Of a stretch of 64,000 nt of DNA, positions 1-8,282 are shown piece by piece. A program made the position numbers and the translations under genes. The stretch comes from Flavobacterium odoriferum (GTDB lineage Bacteria > Bacteroidota > Bacteroidia > Flavobacteriales > Flavobacteriaceae), in assembly GCF_025499515.1 (NCBI RefSeq), contig NZ_JAMKFA010000001.1, positions 1-64,000 of the forward strand, in the 5' to 3' direction. The notes beneath the pieces were generated by a model. It was not told the DNA's origin, ran no database searches, and saw nothing but the letters and a program-made list of their open reading frames with translations. The stretch's first letter is position 1. Each line of letters begins with the position of its first letter.

Positions 1-1664
1 GTTTGTCCTGAACAAATTGTATTGGCTGAAATGGTTGACGTTGGATCGTTTGTTACTGTAACAACTGCACTTCCTGTTAAACTTGCAGTACAAGAACCAT
101 CAAAAACACTAAGTATATTATAGGTTGTTGTAACAGTTAAAGCAGGTGTTGTCAAAGTTGCAATTCCTGAAGCATTTAATACAATTGTTTGGTTAGGACC
201 TCCATTTATATTGTAAGTTACTGTAGCATTAGGGGTTCCAGTAAAAGTTATTACTGCTGTTGATCCAGCGGGGATTGTAGTTGTTCCAGATATTGAGGCT
301 GTTGGTAAAACTGTATTTACAATTGCATCAAACTGCGTAAAGGCTGGACATGGAGTAGTGAAGTTTTCTACCCTAACATAAATTGGAGTCACTATATTTG
401 TAGCTACAAAAGCCGTAGGAGCAGGAGACGGAAGCTGTGGAGTACCTGCCTCTGCATCTGCTTGAGTAGCATAAAATGAAACATCATAATCTGAAGGAGA
501 TAATGCTCCTAATATTGAAGATATATTATCGTTTAGATTAAAAACATAATCACAACTATACAAATCATTAGGATTTGGATTTAAAGTTATTCCAGGTAAA
601 TACTCAACAATTATACAATCTGTCTGAGTACACGATGGACCAGAAATATTACTTGCTTGAACACAGTAGGTACCTGGCTGATCTACAACTAATGTTGCTC
701 CAGTTTCACCAACTAAAACACCTGTATTTAAAGTCCATACAAAATTATAATCTGCAGGATCTAATCCAGAATCGATCACTTTGGTTTCACCCGGACAAAG
801 TGCAAAACCATTAACTTCTGTCATATCATCAGTTACAATTCCAACACCATAAGGATATTCAATTTGGGCTAAACCGACATTAAAACTCCCAGCTTCAATA
901 AAAACAGCAGAATCATATTGTGTATCTTGATAGTCACCAATTACTAATTTAATTCTATAATTTCTGTTTGGAATTACATCAGCGAAAGCAGTCAAAGGCA
1001 CAGTGTAACCACGCATATTCATAACAGCAGCAGGATTTCCAACATTATATGTGTCAAATAAACTTGGATTAGAGGATGCACACAAACTATTATAATCATC
1101 TTCTCTAATTGTTGTTACCGAAACAGGCGTTGTTGTTGTTGGAACAACAGCTAAATTCGTACTAATTCCGGTAGTTAAATCCGTTAGAATAAACGCAAAT
1201 ACGTCAGAGAAATTACACTGAAAAGTACCATATTCATTAGATGCAAAAACATAATTAAAGCTAAATCTATCTGTTAACGGTGTGAAATCAAATTGAATAA
1301 AGCTAACATCGTTGATTGACTGTGTACCACCGTTAGCATCCGAGATAGCTTGAAGTTGAGCATCACCAGTTAATGAACAAGTTGAGGTCAAATTAGTATC
1401 TGTGTAATTTCCTGCAGAATTAGCAACGTTTCCATTTCTTAAAATTACTCCAGAAGAAAAATCAAAATTTGAACCTGTATATTGAAAATATCCAATTCCA
1501 CAAGTTGGAGATGAAGAAAAGTTAGACACCAAGGCACAAGGAGAATCAATTAAAACATCTTGTACCAACTGAGGTACAGTATAAGTTGTAGTATTCACCG
1601 AAATAGTTTGGGAAAACCCCAAAAAAGTCGATATGAAAAGTAAATAAAAGTAAATTTTTTTCAT
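1..1664 (-). CDS. Secreted choice-of-anchor L domain protein (partial, continues past the left edge)
   Basis: The reading frame is open from an ATG at 1664 to the window edge, so only about 554 N-terminal residues are visible. It begins with a Sec signal peptide (MKKIYFYLLFISTFLGFSQ). A choice-of-anchor L domain follows at roughly residues 25-290, with the typical run FDFTPLTDRFSFNYVFASNE and a later GSFNVG. After that come Ig-like or PKD-like modules rich in Thr, Ser and Val (roughly 300-554). Proteins of this type in Flavobacteriia are large T9SS-exported surface proteins ending in a type B sorting domain. That end is outside the window, so export by T9SS is inferred. The gene is divergent from the NifU-like gene. 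The ligand is unknown. Confidence 0.85.
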   Translation of the reverse strand, partial: MKKIYFYLLFISTFLGFSQTISVNTTTYTVPQLVQDVLIDSPCALVSNFSSSPTCGIGYFQYTGSNFDFSSGVILRNGNVANSAGNYTDTNLTSTCSLTGDAQLQAISDANGGTQSINDVSFIQFDFTPLTDRFSFNYVFASNEYGTFQCNFSDVFAFILTDLTTGISTNLAVVPTTTTPVSVTTIREDDYNSLCASSNPSLFDTYNVGNPAAVMNMRGYTVPLTAFADVIPNRNYRIKLVIGDYQDTQYDSAVFIEAGSFNVGLAQIEYPYGVGIVTDDMTEVNGFALCPGETKVIDSGLDPADYNFVWTLNTGVLVGETGATLVVDQPGTYCVQASNISGPSCTQTDCIIVEYLPGITLNPNPNDLYSCDYVFNLNDNISSILGALSPSDYDVSFYATQADAEAGTPQLPSPAPTAFVATNIVTPIYVRVENFTTPCPAFTQFDAIVNTVLPTASISGTTTIPAGSTAVITFTGTPNATVTYNINGGPNQTIVLNASGIATLTTPALTVTTTYNILSVFDGSCTASLTGSAVVTVTNDPTSTISANTICSGQ

Positions 1665-1748
1665 GGTTGTTGTAGTTTGTTGTTTCTTAACCTAAAGTTA
1701 AATTTAGATTAAAAACACAAATATAAACATTTGAAAATATTTTGTTCT

Positions 1749-1756
1749 TATCTTTG
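1749..1756 (+). promoter_or_regulatory. Promoter -7 element (TATCTTTG) of the NifU-like gene
   Basis: The sequence fits the Bacteroidota -7 consensus TAnnTTTG and lies 16 bases before the ATG at 1773. The upstream TTTG at 1730-1733 is only 15 bases away, shorter than the usual spacer, so the -33 element is uncertain. Confidence 0.55.
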
Positions 1757-1772
1757 CGAAAACTAAGATAAA

Positions 1773-2672
1773 ATGCGAGTAATTTCGATAAAAATAACAA
1801 ATAACCCTTCAATTGTTAAATTTGAACTTGACGAGTTCATTGTTAAAACAGAAAATTTTGAGTTTAAAAACATTGACGAAACCAAACAATCTCCTTTAGC
1901 AAAACAATTATTTTTTCTCCCTTTTGTAAAAACAGTTTACATTTCAGGAAATTTCATTGCTATTGAAAAATTTTCGATTGTAGAATGGGAAGATGTACAG
2001 GAAGATGTAGCTAATCAAATCAATGAATTTATTGCAAATGGTGGTGAAATTCTTCTAATTGATGAAACTCAACACAAGAAACAACCTGTAACTGTTTATG
2101 CAGAAACTACTCCTAACCCATCGGTTTTGAAATTTGTTTGCAATAAACTTTTAACAAAAACGGCTTTAGAATGTAAAAACATTGATGAAACAAGTGCTTC
2201 ACCTTTAGCGAAAGAATTATTTAAGTTCCCTTTTGTGAAAGAAATTTTTATTGACGAAAATTATATTTCGGTTACCAAATTTGCCATTACAGAATGGGAT
2301 GAAATCACTTTAGAATTAAGAACTTTTATTAAAGAATACATTGAAAACGGAAATATTGTAATTGACGAAACTGCCATCGTTAAAACAGAAAACCACCAAA
2401 AACAACAAGAAGCTTATTTTGATACGCTTGACGTAACTTCACAACAAATCATCAACATTATTGAAGAATATGTAAAGCCAGCTGTTCAAAGCGATGGCGG
2501 AAACATTATGTTTGAATCTTTTGACCCAATAGAAAAAAGAGTTAAGGTAGTTTTACAAGGTGCTTGTAGCGGATGTCCATCGTCTACTTTTACTTTGAAA
2601 AACGGAATTGAAAATATGTTGAAAGACATGTTAAAAGATGAAGCTATTAAAGTAGAAGCTATTAACGGATAA
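1773..2672 (+). CDS. NifU-like Fe-S scaffold protein with a duplicated Nfu N-terminal domain
   Basis: A 299-residue protein for assembly or delivery of iron-sulfur clusters. Two consecutive copies of the Nfu N-terminal domain occur at residues 1-95 and about 103-195. They share the pattern NPS(I/V)xKF, KNIDET, SPLAK and PFVK. The C-terminal NifU-like domain (about 215-299) carries the cluster-binding pair Cys265 and Cys268 in CSGCPSS. The usual family form has one N-domain and one C-domain, so the repeat is an internal duplication. The gene stands alone, with its own -7 element upstream and a hairpin terminator shared with the convergent phosphate transporter. The Fe-S role is secure for the family; the client proteins cannot be told from the sequence. 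Confidence 0.9.
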   Translation: MRVISIKITNNPSIVKFELDEFIVKTENFEFKNIDETKQSPLAKQLFFLPFVKTVYISGNFIAIEKFSIVEWEDVQEDVANQINEFIANGGEILLIDETQHKKQPVTVYAETTPNPSVLKFVCNKLLTKTALECKNIDETSASPLAKELFKFPFVKEIFIDENYISVTKFAITEWDEITLELRTFIKEYIENGNIVIDETAIVKTENHQKQQEAYFDTLDVTSQQIINIIEEYVKPAVQSDGGNIMFESFDPIEKRVKVVLQGACSGCPSSTFTLKNGIENMLKDMLKDEAIKVEAING

Positions 2673-2691
2673 TTTCTAAAGTATATTAAAC

Positions 2692-2719
2692 AAAAAAGAG
2701 CCTTTTGGCTCTTTTTTTT
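2692..2719. terminator. Bidirectional rho-independent terminator
   Basis: Stem AAAAAAGAGCC / GGCTCTTTTTTT with a TTTT loop, flanked by A and T tracts on both sides. It sits between the convergent NifU-like and phosphate transporter genes and overlaps the transporter stop codon by two bases. Confidence 0.85.
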
Positions 2720-4970
2720 ATTTCTTATTGTTTTGCAGATTAAATTCTTTAAACAATTCTAATAAACTCATAATCGATTTTATCAAATCATTTGTTTCTA
2801 AAAGTAATGCAAAATATAATTTGCTGTTTTTAGGACTTGTTTCTGTAGTTCTAATTCTAACAATTTGTTTTGTAATTAAATTTTCGATTGTATCTAAAAA
2901 CGTATTTTTTTCTTTTAAAATTTCATCCAATTTAGTAAAATCTTCTGTTTTGAAACTTTCTTCTAACTTACTTAAAAGCGTTTGCAATTGCGCATCGATT
3001 GTCTTTAAGTCGCGTATTTGATTAAATTTTAATTTCTTATGATTGTTATTTACATGCGAATGACTACTATTTGTAATAAAATCAATAGACTGAACCATAT
3101 CTTGTAAATAGCCTAAAATTAAAATATAAAATCTACTTGCTTCAACCGAAGTTTCATCTAAATTTTTAATAAAATAGAAAACATTACTTTTTAATTCATC
3201 AATTTCTTTTTCTAATTTTTTATGTGATTTTTTGTTTTCTTTTAATTTGGCTAAATCTTGTAAACCTAAATTATCAATCACATTTGTATATAAAGTACTT
3301 GTTTTGTGTAATACCTTTGAAATTTGTGAAGAACTCTCGGTAATCATTTCTTTGATTGTAAGAATATCTTCTTTTCTTAAACTTTTAATTTCTTCTTGTT
3401 CTTTTACTTTCTTTTTATGTAATTGATTACTTCTGTAAAAGAAAATAGCTACCACAATCATAAATGCAAAGAAAGCAAATACTTCTCCTATAAATAAAGT
3501 ATAGGCTATAATAGCAGATGACAAGAATGCTGCTAAAGCAGTTACAAACCAACCTCCAATTACATTAAAAACACCTGCAACTCTATATACAGCACTTTCT
3601 CTATCCCAAGCTCTATCAGCAAAAGACGAACCCATTGCCACCATAAAAGTTACATATGTTGTTGACAAAGGTAATTTCATTGAAGTTCCTACAGATATCA
3701 AGATTGAAGCCACAATTAAGTTAACTGAAGCTCTAACCATATCAAACATTGGTTGTTCATCTCTTTTTCCAGTATATTCTGGCTGAACAAACTGTGCATC
3801 TAATTTTCTTTGCAAGGATTTTGGTAAAATAAAACTGATGATATTACCTAGATACATCATTGCTCTAACTAAATTTCTTGAAAGTGTATTGGCGTTATAT
3901 TTCTCATTTCCTTCACCTTGTCTTGATAAATTTTGCTCTGTTTCAATTACAGATTTAGCTTTTTTAGATGTCCATAATGTATAAACCATTACTAATCCAG
4001 CTAATGCTAAAAAGATGAAAGGCGCTGGTAAATTTTCCTTTTCTAAACCAGACATCATAAATTCAGTTGCTCCAACGGTTTGTCCAGGCGCAGCCCAAAT
4101 TTCAAAAGCTTGATAAGCCGCAATTGGCACACCAATAAAATTCACTAAATCATTTCCAGCAAAAGCAAGTGCTAATCCAAAAGTACCAACTATAATAATA
4201 AATTTGAAAACACTATATTTAAAAACACTTATCAATAATTGACAAACAATTGTCCATAAAATTAATGAATAAGCAATAATCGTAAGTGGACTTTCTTTAA
4301 TGAAATCTTTTACTTCTGACGGCACAAATGTTATAGATTTTAATCCTTTTACCAAAATGAAAAAAGTAATAGCTGTCATGGCAACTCCACCAAAAAGTGC
4401 CGCAACATATTTATATCTTTTTTCGATATGGAACGTAAAAATTAGCCTTGACACATATTGCACTAACGAACCTAAAGCAAAAGATAATGCCACAGAAAGT
4501 AAAATACTATAAACAATTTCTGAAGCTTTCTCAGTGTTTATATAATTCCCTAATGTACTAAAACTATCACCACTTACATAAACTTTATAAACAGCTAATG
4601 CAACAGAAGCTCCTAATAAAGAGAAAATTACTGAAACTGTTGTTGATGTTGGCAATCCTAAAGTATTAAAGACATCAAGTAACAACACATCGGTAATCAT
4701 TACCGCTAAAAAGATGATAATAACATCGTTGAAACTAAACATACTTGGCGTGAAAATACCGTTTCTGGCAATTTCCATCATCCCGTTTGAATATAAAGCT
4801 CCAACTGCAACACCTAAACTCGCAACAATCATAATTGTCTTAAACGAAACCGCTTTTGAACCAATTGCAGAGTTTAAAAAATTAACTGCATCATTACTAA
4901 CTCCCACCATTAAATCAGTGATAGCAAGTATAGCTAAGGCAATTAACATTATAATATAAATCTGTTCCAT
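2718..4970 (-). CDS. PiT-family inorganic phosphate transporter with a PhoU-like C-terminal tail
   Basis: An inner-membrane phosphate permease of the PiT/PHO4 family, about 750 residues. The N-terminal signature DLMVGVSNDAVNFLNSAIGS and the second-half repeat GNDLVNFIGVPIAA are the two duplicated PiT motifs with the GxNDxxN core. About ten membrane segments precede a cytoplasmic helical tail (about residues 520-750) rich in Lys and Glu that resembles the PhoU-like domain fused to PiT proteins in Bacteroidota. I prefer the ATG at 4970 (MEQIYIIMLIALA), which matches the usual N-terminus of relatives. An in-frame ATG at 4994 would add eight residues. The gene is divergent from the dodecin gene. 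Substrate assignment rests on the family motifs. Confidence 0.9.
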   Translation of the reverse strand: MEQIYIIMLIALAILAITDLMVGVSNDAVNFLNSAIGSKAVSFKTIMIVASLGVAVGALYSNGMMEIARNGIFTPSMFSFNDVIIIFLAVMITDVLLLDVFNTLGLPTSTTVSVIFSLLGASVALAVYKVYVSGDSFSTLGNYINTEKASEIVYSILLSVALSFALGSLVQYVSRLIFTFHIEKRYKYVAALFGGVAMTAITFFILVKGLKSITFVPSEVKDFIKESPLTIIAYSLILWTIVCQLLISVFKYSVFKFIIIVGTFGLALAFAGNDLVNFIGVPIAAYQAFEIWAAPGQTVGATEFMMSGLEKENLPAPFIFLALAGLVMVYTLWTSKKAKSVIETEQNLSRQGEGNEKYNANTLSRNLVRAMMYLGNIISFILPKSLQRKLDAQFVQPEYTGKRDEQPMFDMVRASVNLIVASILISVGTSMKLPLSTTYVTFMVAMGSSFADRAWDRESAVYRVAGVFNVIGGWFVTALAAFLSSAIIAYTLFIGEVFAFFAFMIVVAIFFYRSNQLHKKKVKEQEEIKSLRKEDILTIKEMITESSSQISKVLHKTSTLYTNVIDNLGLQDLAKLKENKKSHKKLEKEIDELKSNVFYFIKNLDETSVEASRFYILILGYLQDMVQSIDFITNSSHSHVNNNHKKLKFNQIRDLKTIDAQLQTLLSKLEESFKTEDFTKLDEILKEKNTFLDTIENLITKQIVRIRTTETSPKNSKLYFALLLETNDLIKSIMSLLELFKEFNLQNNKK

Positions 4971-5105
4971 TCTATATGAATTAATTTTATGCAAAAGTCT
5001 TTCAAGAAATCTATTTTTATGTTAACTTAATGTTATCAATTTTAAGAAAAAAGATATTTTTAGAATAAAAAAGATTAACTTTAATTTAAAATTAAATCTA
5101 TTCTT

Positions 5106-5306
5106 ATGGCAGTATTAAAAGTAATTGAAGTTTTGTCGAGCTCAACTGTAAGTTGGGAAGACGCGACAAGAAAAGCAGTAGCTCAAGCAGCAAAATCATT
5201 AAAGAACATTCGTTCTGTTTATGTACAAGATCAAAGTGCTTCGGTAAAAGACAATGAAGTAACCGAATTTAGAGTAAATCTAAAACTAACTTTTGAAATA
5301 GAATAA
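5106..5306 (+). CDS. Dodecin family protein
   Basis: A 66-residue protein matching dodecins, the small dodecameric flavin-binding or storage proteins, through SWEDATRKAVAQAAKSLKNI, the DQ pair and the ending NLKLTFEIE. It covers the full family length with a beta-alpha-beta-beta pattern. At the position where known flavin-binding dodecins have a stacking tryptophan (after the (N/H)(I/L/V)x stretch), this protein has Ser37. Trp17 lies in the helix start and is not that residue. Flavin binding is therefore doubtful. The gene is monocistronic with its own terminator. The cellular role is unknown. Confidence 0.88.
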   Translation: MAVLKVIEVLSSSTVSWEDATRKAVAQAAKSLKNIRSVYVQDQSASVKDNEVTEFRVNLKLTFEIE

Positions 5307-5330
5307 TTCAAAAAAACAGGTAATTTTATT

Positions 5331-5360
5331 AAAAGCGTTCTTTAAAAGAGCGCTTTTTTT
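5331..5360 (+). terminator. Rho-independent terminator of the dodecin gene
   Basis: Stem AAAAGCG / CGCTTTT (5331-5337 with 5351-5357), a loop that can pair further, and a T tract to 5360. Confidence 0.75.
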
Positions 5361-5395
5361 ATGTTTTTTTTATAACTCAAACTGAATTCTCTGAA

Positions 5396-5403
5396 TATCT
5401 TTG
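5396..5403 (+). promoter_or_regulatory. Promoter -7 element (TATCTTTG) of the mscS-like gene
   Basis: A match to TAnnTTTG ending 14 bases before the ATG at 5418. No clear TTTG was found at the -33 distance. Confidence 0.55.
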
Positions 5404-5417
5404 CAAAAAAATTAAGC

Positions 5418-6188
5418 ATGACAGCAATAGAAATTCAAAATTATTTTGAAACCATAAAAAAATTGGTCTTAGAATATTCTCCAAAATTTGTAGTAGCAAT
5501 CATTATTCTAATTGTTGGATTATGGGCAACCAGTTTTATCACTAAAACAGCCAAAAAAGTAATGATAAAACGTAATGTTGAATTAACACTTTCTAATTTT
5601 ATTGGAAATTTGATTTTTTGGACATTACGTGTTTTGCTTTTTGTAACCGTAATTTCAAAATTAGGAATTGAAACATCAGCATTTGTTACCATTTTAGGCG
5701 CTGCAGGTTTAGCTATTGGTTTATCGTTACAAGGTTCGCTTTCTAATTTTGCTGGTGGAATTTTAATTATTTTATTCAAACCTTTTAGATTAGGAGACAC
5801 TATTGAAGCACTCGGAGAAACGGGAAAAGTAGATGAAATTTTGATTTTTTCTACAAGATTAATTACCGCAACGAATCAAGTAATTTATATTCCAAACGGA
5901 ATTTTATCGAACGGAAAAATCAAAAACTATTCGCAATTAGGAATTAGAAGAGCGGATTTGGTTTTAAAAACAAACTATGATTCTAATTTTTCTCAAATTA
6001 AAACTAGTATTTTAAATTTTGCTTCTTCTCACGACTTAGTTTTACAAGATCCAAAAGCAGAAATTTTAGTTACTGATTTATCTGAAACCACAATTATTTT
6101 CACAGTAAAAGTTTGGACAAACAATAACGATTATACAAAAGTAACTTCTGATATTTTAGAATTTAGTAAAAGTGAAATATCGCTTTAA
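5418..6188 (+). CDS. Small-conductance mechanosensitive channel, MscS family
   Basis: A 256-residue inner-membrane channel that opens under membrane tension to release solutes on osmotic downshock. Three N-terminal membrane helices include the pore-lining third helix with the Gly/Ala-rich pattern TILGAAGLAIGLSLQGSLSN (about residues 92-111). The conserved MscS beta domain follows, with FKPFRLGDTIE and YIPNG. The C-terminal alpha/beta domain ends at residue 256, the usual size for a minimal MscS. The gene has its own -7 element. Its stop codon directly abuts that of the convergent tsaB with no intergenic base, so the two transcripts must overlap at their 3' ends. Confidence 0.92.
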   Translation: MTAIEIQNYFETIKKLVLEYSPKFVVAIIILIVGLWATSFITKTAKKVMIKRNVELTLSNFIGNLIFWTLRVLLFVTVISKLGIETSAFVTILGAAGLAIGLSLQGSLSNFAGGILIILFKPFRLGDTIEALGETGKVDEILIFSTRLITATNQVIYIPNGILSNGKIKNYSQLGIRRADLVLKTNYDSNFSQIKTSILNFASSHDLVLQDPKAEILVTDLSETTIIFTVKVWTNNNDYTKVTSDILEFSKSEISL

Positions 6189-6848
6189 CTATTTAGATAA
6201 AATAAAATCTTTCAAATAATAAGGTTCAAAATAAGCGACATCTACAAAGTCGCTTATTTTATATTTTTCAAACGACAACTGACTCATTTCATTGGCTGAT
6301 GGAAAAACTACATTAGAATGAAATATAAATTTATCGTCAGTTAATGTGTTTATGAATTTTTCTGTTCCATCTCCAATCAAATGAATTTTCTCCGTAATTT
6401 CTTTATATGAAGTTTCATCAATAATTTCGGCTTGAGTTGCTCTGATTTGGTTGTGATTTTTATCGTAAAAAGCTGAAAAAACTTCCATTCTGCGGGCATC
6501 AATCATAGGAATGATGATACCATCTTCAATTTGAATCTGTTTTGCTAAAAGTTGCAATGTATCAATAGCAATCATCGGAATATTTAATGCATAACAGAAT
6601 CCTTTTGCCGAAGAAACACCAATTCGCAATCCTGTATAAGAACCTGGACCTTGACTTACGGCAATCGCATTTAAATCTGAAAATTGAATATTGTTTTCAC
6701 ATAAAATTTCTTCTATAAAAACATGTAACTTTTCGGCATGCGAAAAATTTTGTGCTGCTATTTCTTTGCAAGTAATGGTTTTTCCATCTTTAGCTAAAGC
6801 TACTGAACAATTTTTTGTGGCGGTTTCTAAATTTAAAATAAACGACAT
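6189..6848 (-). CDS. tsaB: tRNA threonylcarbamoyladenosine biosynthesis protein TsaB
   Basis: A 219-residue partner of TsaD in making the t6A37 modification of ANN-decoding tRNAs. The ASKHA-type N-terminal lobe shows LNLETATKNCSVAL, and the TsaB signature VSQGPGSYTGLRIGVSSAKG occupies about residues 63-82. IDARRMEVFSAFYD follows at about residues 117-130. The length fits the family. TsaB has no protease activity and acts as a dimerisation platform in the TsaBDE complex; this is family knowledge. A TAACTTTG -7 element lies 17 bases before the start, and the hairpin at 6896-6923 closes the preceding efflux operon, so tsaB is probably transcribed on its own. Confidence 0.93.
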   Translation of the reverse strand: MSFILNLETATKNCSVALAKDGKTITCKEIAAQNFSHAEKLHVFIEEILCENNIQFSDLNAIAVSQGPGSYTGLRIGVSSAKGFCYALNIPMIAIDTLQLLAKQIQIEDGIIIPMIDARRMEVFSAFYDKNHNQIRATQAEIIDETSYKEITEKIHLIGDGTEKFINTLTDDKFIFHSNVVFPSANEMSQLSFEKYKISDFVDVAYFEPYYLKDFILSK

Positions 6849-6865
6849 GATTAATTTTTGAATCG

Positions 6866-6873
6866 CAAAGTTA
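6866..6873 (-). promoter_or_regulatory. Promoter -7 element (TAACTTTG) of tsaB
   Basis: A TAnnTTTG match on the minus strand, 17 bases before the tsaB ATG and downstream of the terminator of the preceding operon. Confidence 0.55.
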
Positions 6874-6895
6874 CTACGGAATCTTTTCTAAAAAA

Positions 6896-6923
6896 AATAA
6901 GACGTTATTTCTAACGTCTTATT
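6896..6923 (-). terminator. Rho-independent terminator of the TolC/adaptor operon
   Basis: A 12-base perfect stem (AATAAGACGTTA / TAACGTCTTATT) with a four-base loop, followed on the minus strand by a T tract. Confidence 0.85.
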
Positions 6924-6948
6924 TTACCCAAATTAACTAATAAGAAAT

Positions 6949-8262
6949 CTATTTCTTACTTTCCTTTTTATCTTTTTCAGACTCTACTTTTATCTTATCA
7001 TTGGAAACTAAATCTTTAGAAACCGTGGTGTATGGACCAATGATAATTTCCTCTCCTGGTTTTAGTCCAGAAATAATTTCAATATTTGAATCGTCTTGAA
7101 TACCTGTTTTTACTACACGAAGTTTCGCTTTATCGCCAACCTTAACAAAAACACATTCGTATTTTTTATCACTTTTTGGAGCAGTTCCTTTTTTCTCTTG
7201 CTCTTCTTTTTCTAATTCTGCAACAATATCTTTTTTCACAGAAGTAGTATCGTCTTTAATTACAACAGCACTAATTGGCACTGCAATAATTTTTTCTTTT
7301 CTTTCAGTAATAATATCAACCGTAGCGGTCATTCCTGGTCTAAATGGCGAATAGTTTTCTGGTTTTCCTTCTAATAAATCTTGGTACGATTCTTTTAAAA
7401 TTCTAACTTTTACTTTAAAATTCGTTACCTGATCAGCTGTTAAAGCTGTACTTGCCGAATTAGAAATACTGGTAACAATTCCTTTGAATTCTCTTTTTAA
7501 ATACGCATCTACTTCAATATTTGCGGAATCGCCAATGTTTATTTTCACAATATCATTTTCGTTGACATCTACTTCAACTTCCATGTTGTTTAAGTTTGCA
7601 ATTCTAAGAATTTCAGTTCCTGTCATTTGTTGCGTTCCTAAAACACGTTCACCTAATTCGATATTTAATAACGATATAGTTCCATCTGCTGGAGCATAAA
7701 TTGTAGTTCTACCTAAGTTGTCTTTTGCTTCTGTAACGGTTGCCGAAGCACTTTGCACTTGATAATAAGCCGATTGTTTATTAGCAACTGCAACTTCATA
7801 AGCAGAAACCGCTTTGTCCCATTCTGCTCTTGAAATAATACCTTTTTCGAATAATTTTTTACTTCTATCGTAACTTGCTTTTGCTTCTTTTACTTGTGCA
7901 TCGGCTTGAGTTAAACCAGCTTTAGTAGTTGACATAGAAGCGACTGAACGATTTACTCCTGACTCGTATAAATCTGGATTAATTCGCACTAATAAATCGC
8001 CTTTTTTTACTTGTTGTCCTTCTTTTACAGGCAATGCAATAACTTCTCCCGAAACTTCAGATGAAATTTTAACTTCAATTTCTGGTTGAATTTTTCCGGT
8101 TGCAGAAACGGTTTCAATAATTGTTGTTTGTGCAACTTTTGACAATTCAACAATCTTTGAATCATCATTATTTCCGATAACGCCACCTTTTTTTAGTCCA
8201 ACTAATAATAAGATTAATCCGATTGCACTTCCTAATAAAATGAATATGGTTTTCTTTGACAT
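6949..8262 (-). CDS. Efflux periplasmic adaptor (membrane fusion) protein
   Basis: A 437-residue HlyD/MacA-like adaptor that bridges an inner-membrane pump and a TolC channel. One N-terminal membrane segment (about residues 4-22) anchors it. The split lipoyl/barrel-sandwich motif is visible as GKIQPEIEVKISSEVSGEVI with VKEGQQVKKGDLLVRI and, after a coiled-coil hairpin (about 105-185), YAPADGTISLLN. Beta-barrel and membrane-proximal domains follow (AVPISAVV), then a Lys/Glu-rich tail. It lies 20 bases after the TolC gene in the same operon, but no RND or ABC pump gene follows, because a terminator and tsaB come next. The pump partner must be elsewhere. The substrate is unknown. Confidence 0.88.
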   Translation of the reverse strand: MSKKTIFILLGSAIGLILLLVGLKKGGVIGNNDDSKIVELSKVAQTTIIETVSATGKIQPEIEVKISSEVSGEVIALPVKEGQQVKKGDLLVRINPDLYESGVNRSVASMSTTKAGLTQADAQVKEAKASYDRSKKLFEKGIISRAEWDKAVSAYEVAVANKQSAYYQVQSASATVTEAKDNLGRTTIYAPADGTISLLNIELGERVLGTQQMTGTEILRIANLNNMEVEVDVNENDIVKINIGDSANIEVDAYLKREFKGIVTSISNSASTALTADQVTNFKVKVRILKESYQDLLEGKPENYSPFRPGMTATVDIITERKEKIIAVPISAVVIKDDTTSVKKDIVAELEKEEQEKKGTAPKSDKKYECVFVKVGDKAKLRVVKTGIQDDSNIEIISGLKPGEEIIIGPYTTVSKDLVSNDKIKVESEKDKKESKK

Positions 8263-8282
8263 GACTAGGTATTTATGTTTTA

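Noticed and set aside
2728..4959. Several open frames on the plus strand inside the phosphate transporter region
   Set aside because: They are antisense to a clear PiT protein, have Phe/Ile/Leu/Val-rich unnatural composition and no start context.
5152..5158. Trp17 of the dodecin as the flavin-stacking tryptophan
   Set aside because: It lies at the beginning of the helix in SWEDATRKAV; the stacking position aligns about 20 residues later, at Ser37.
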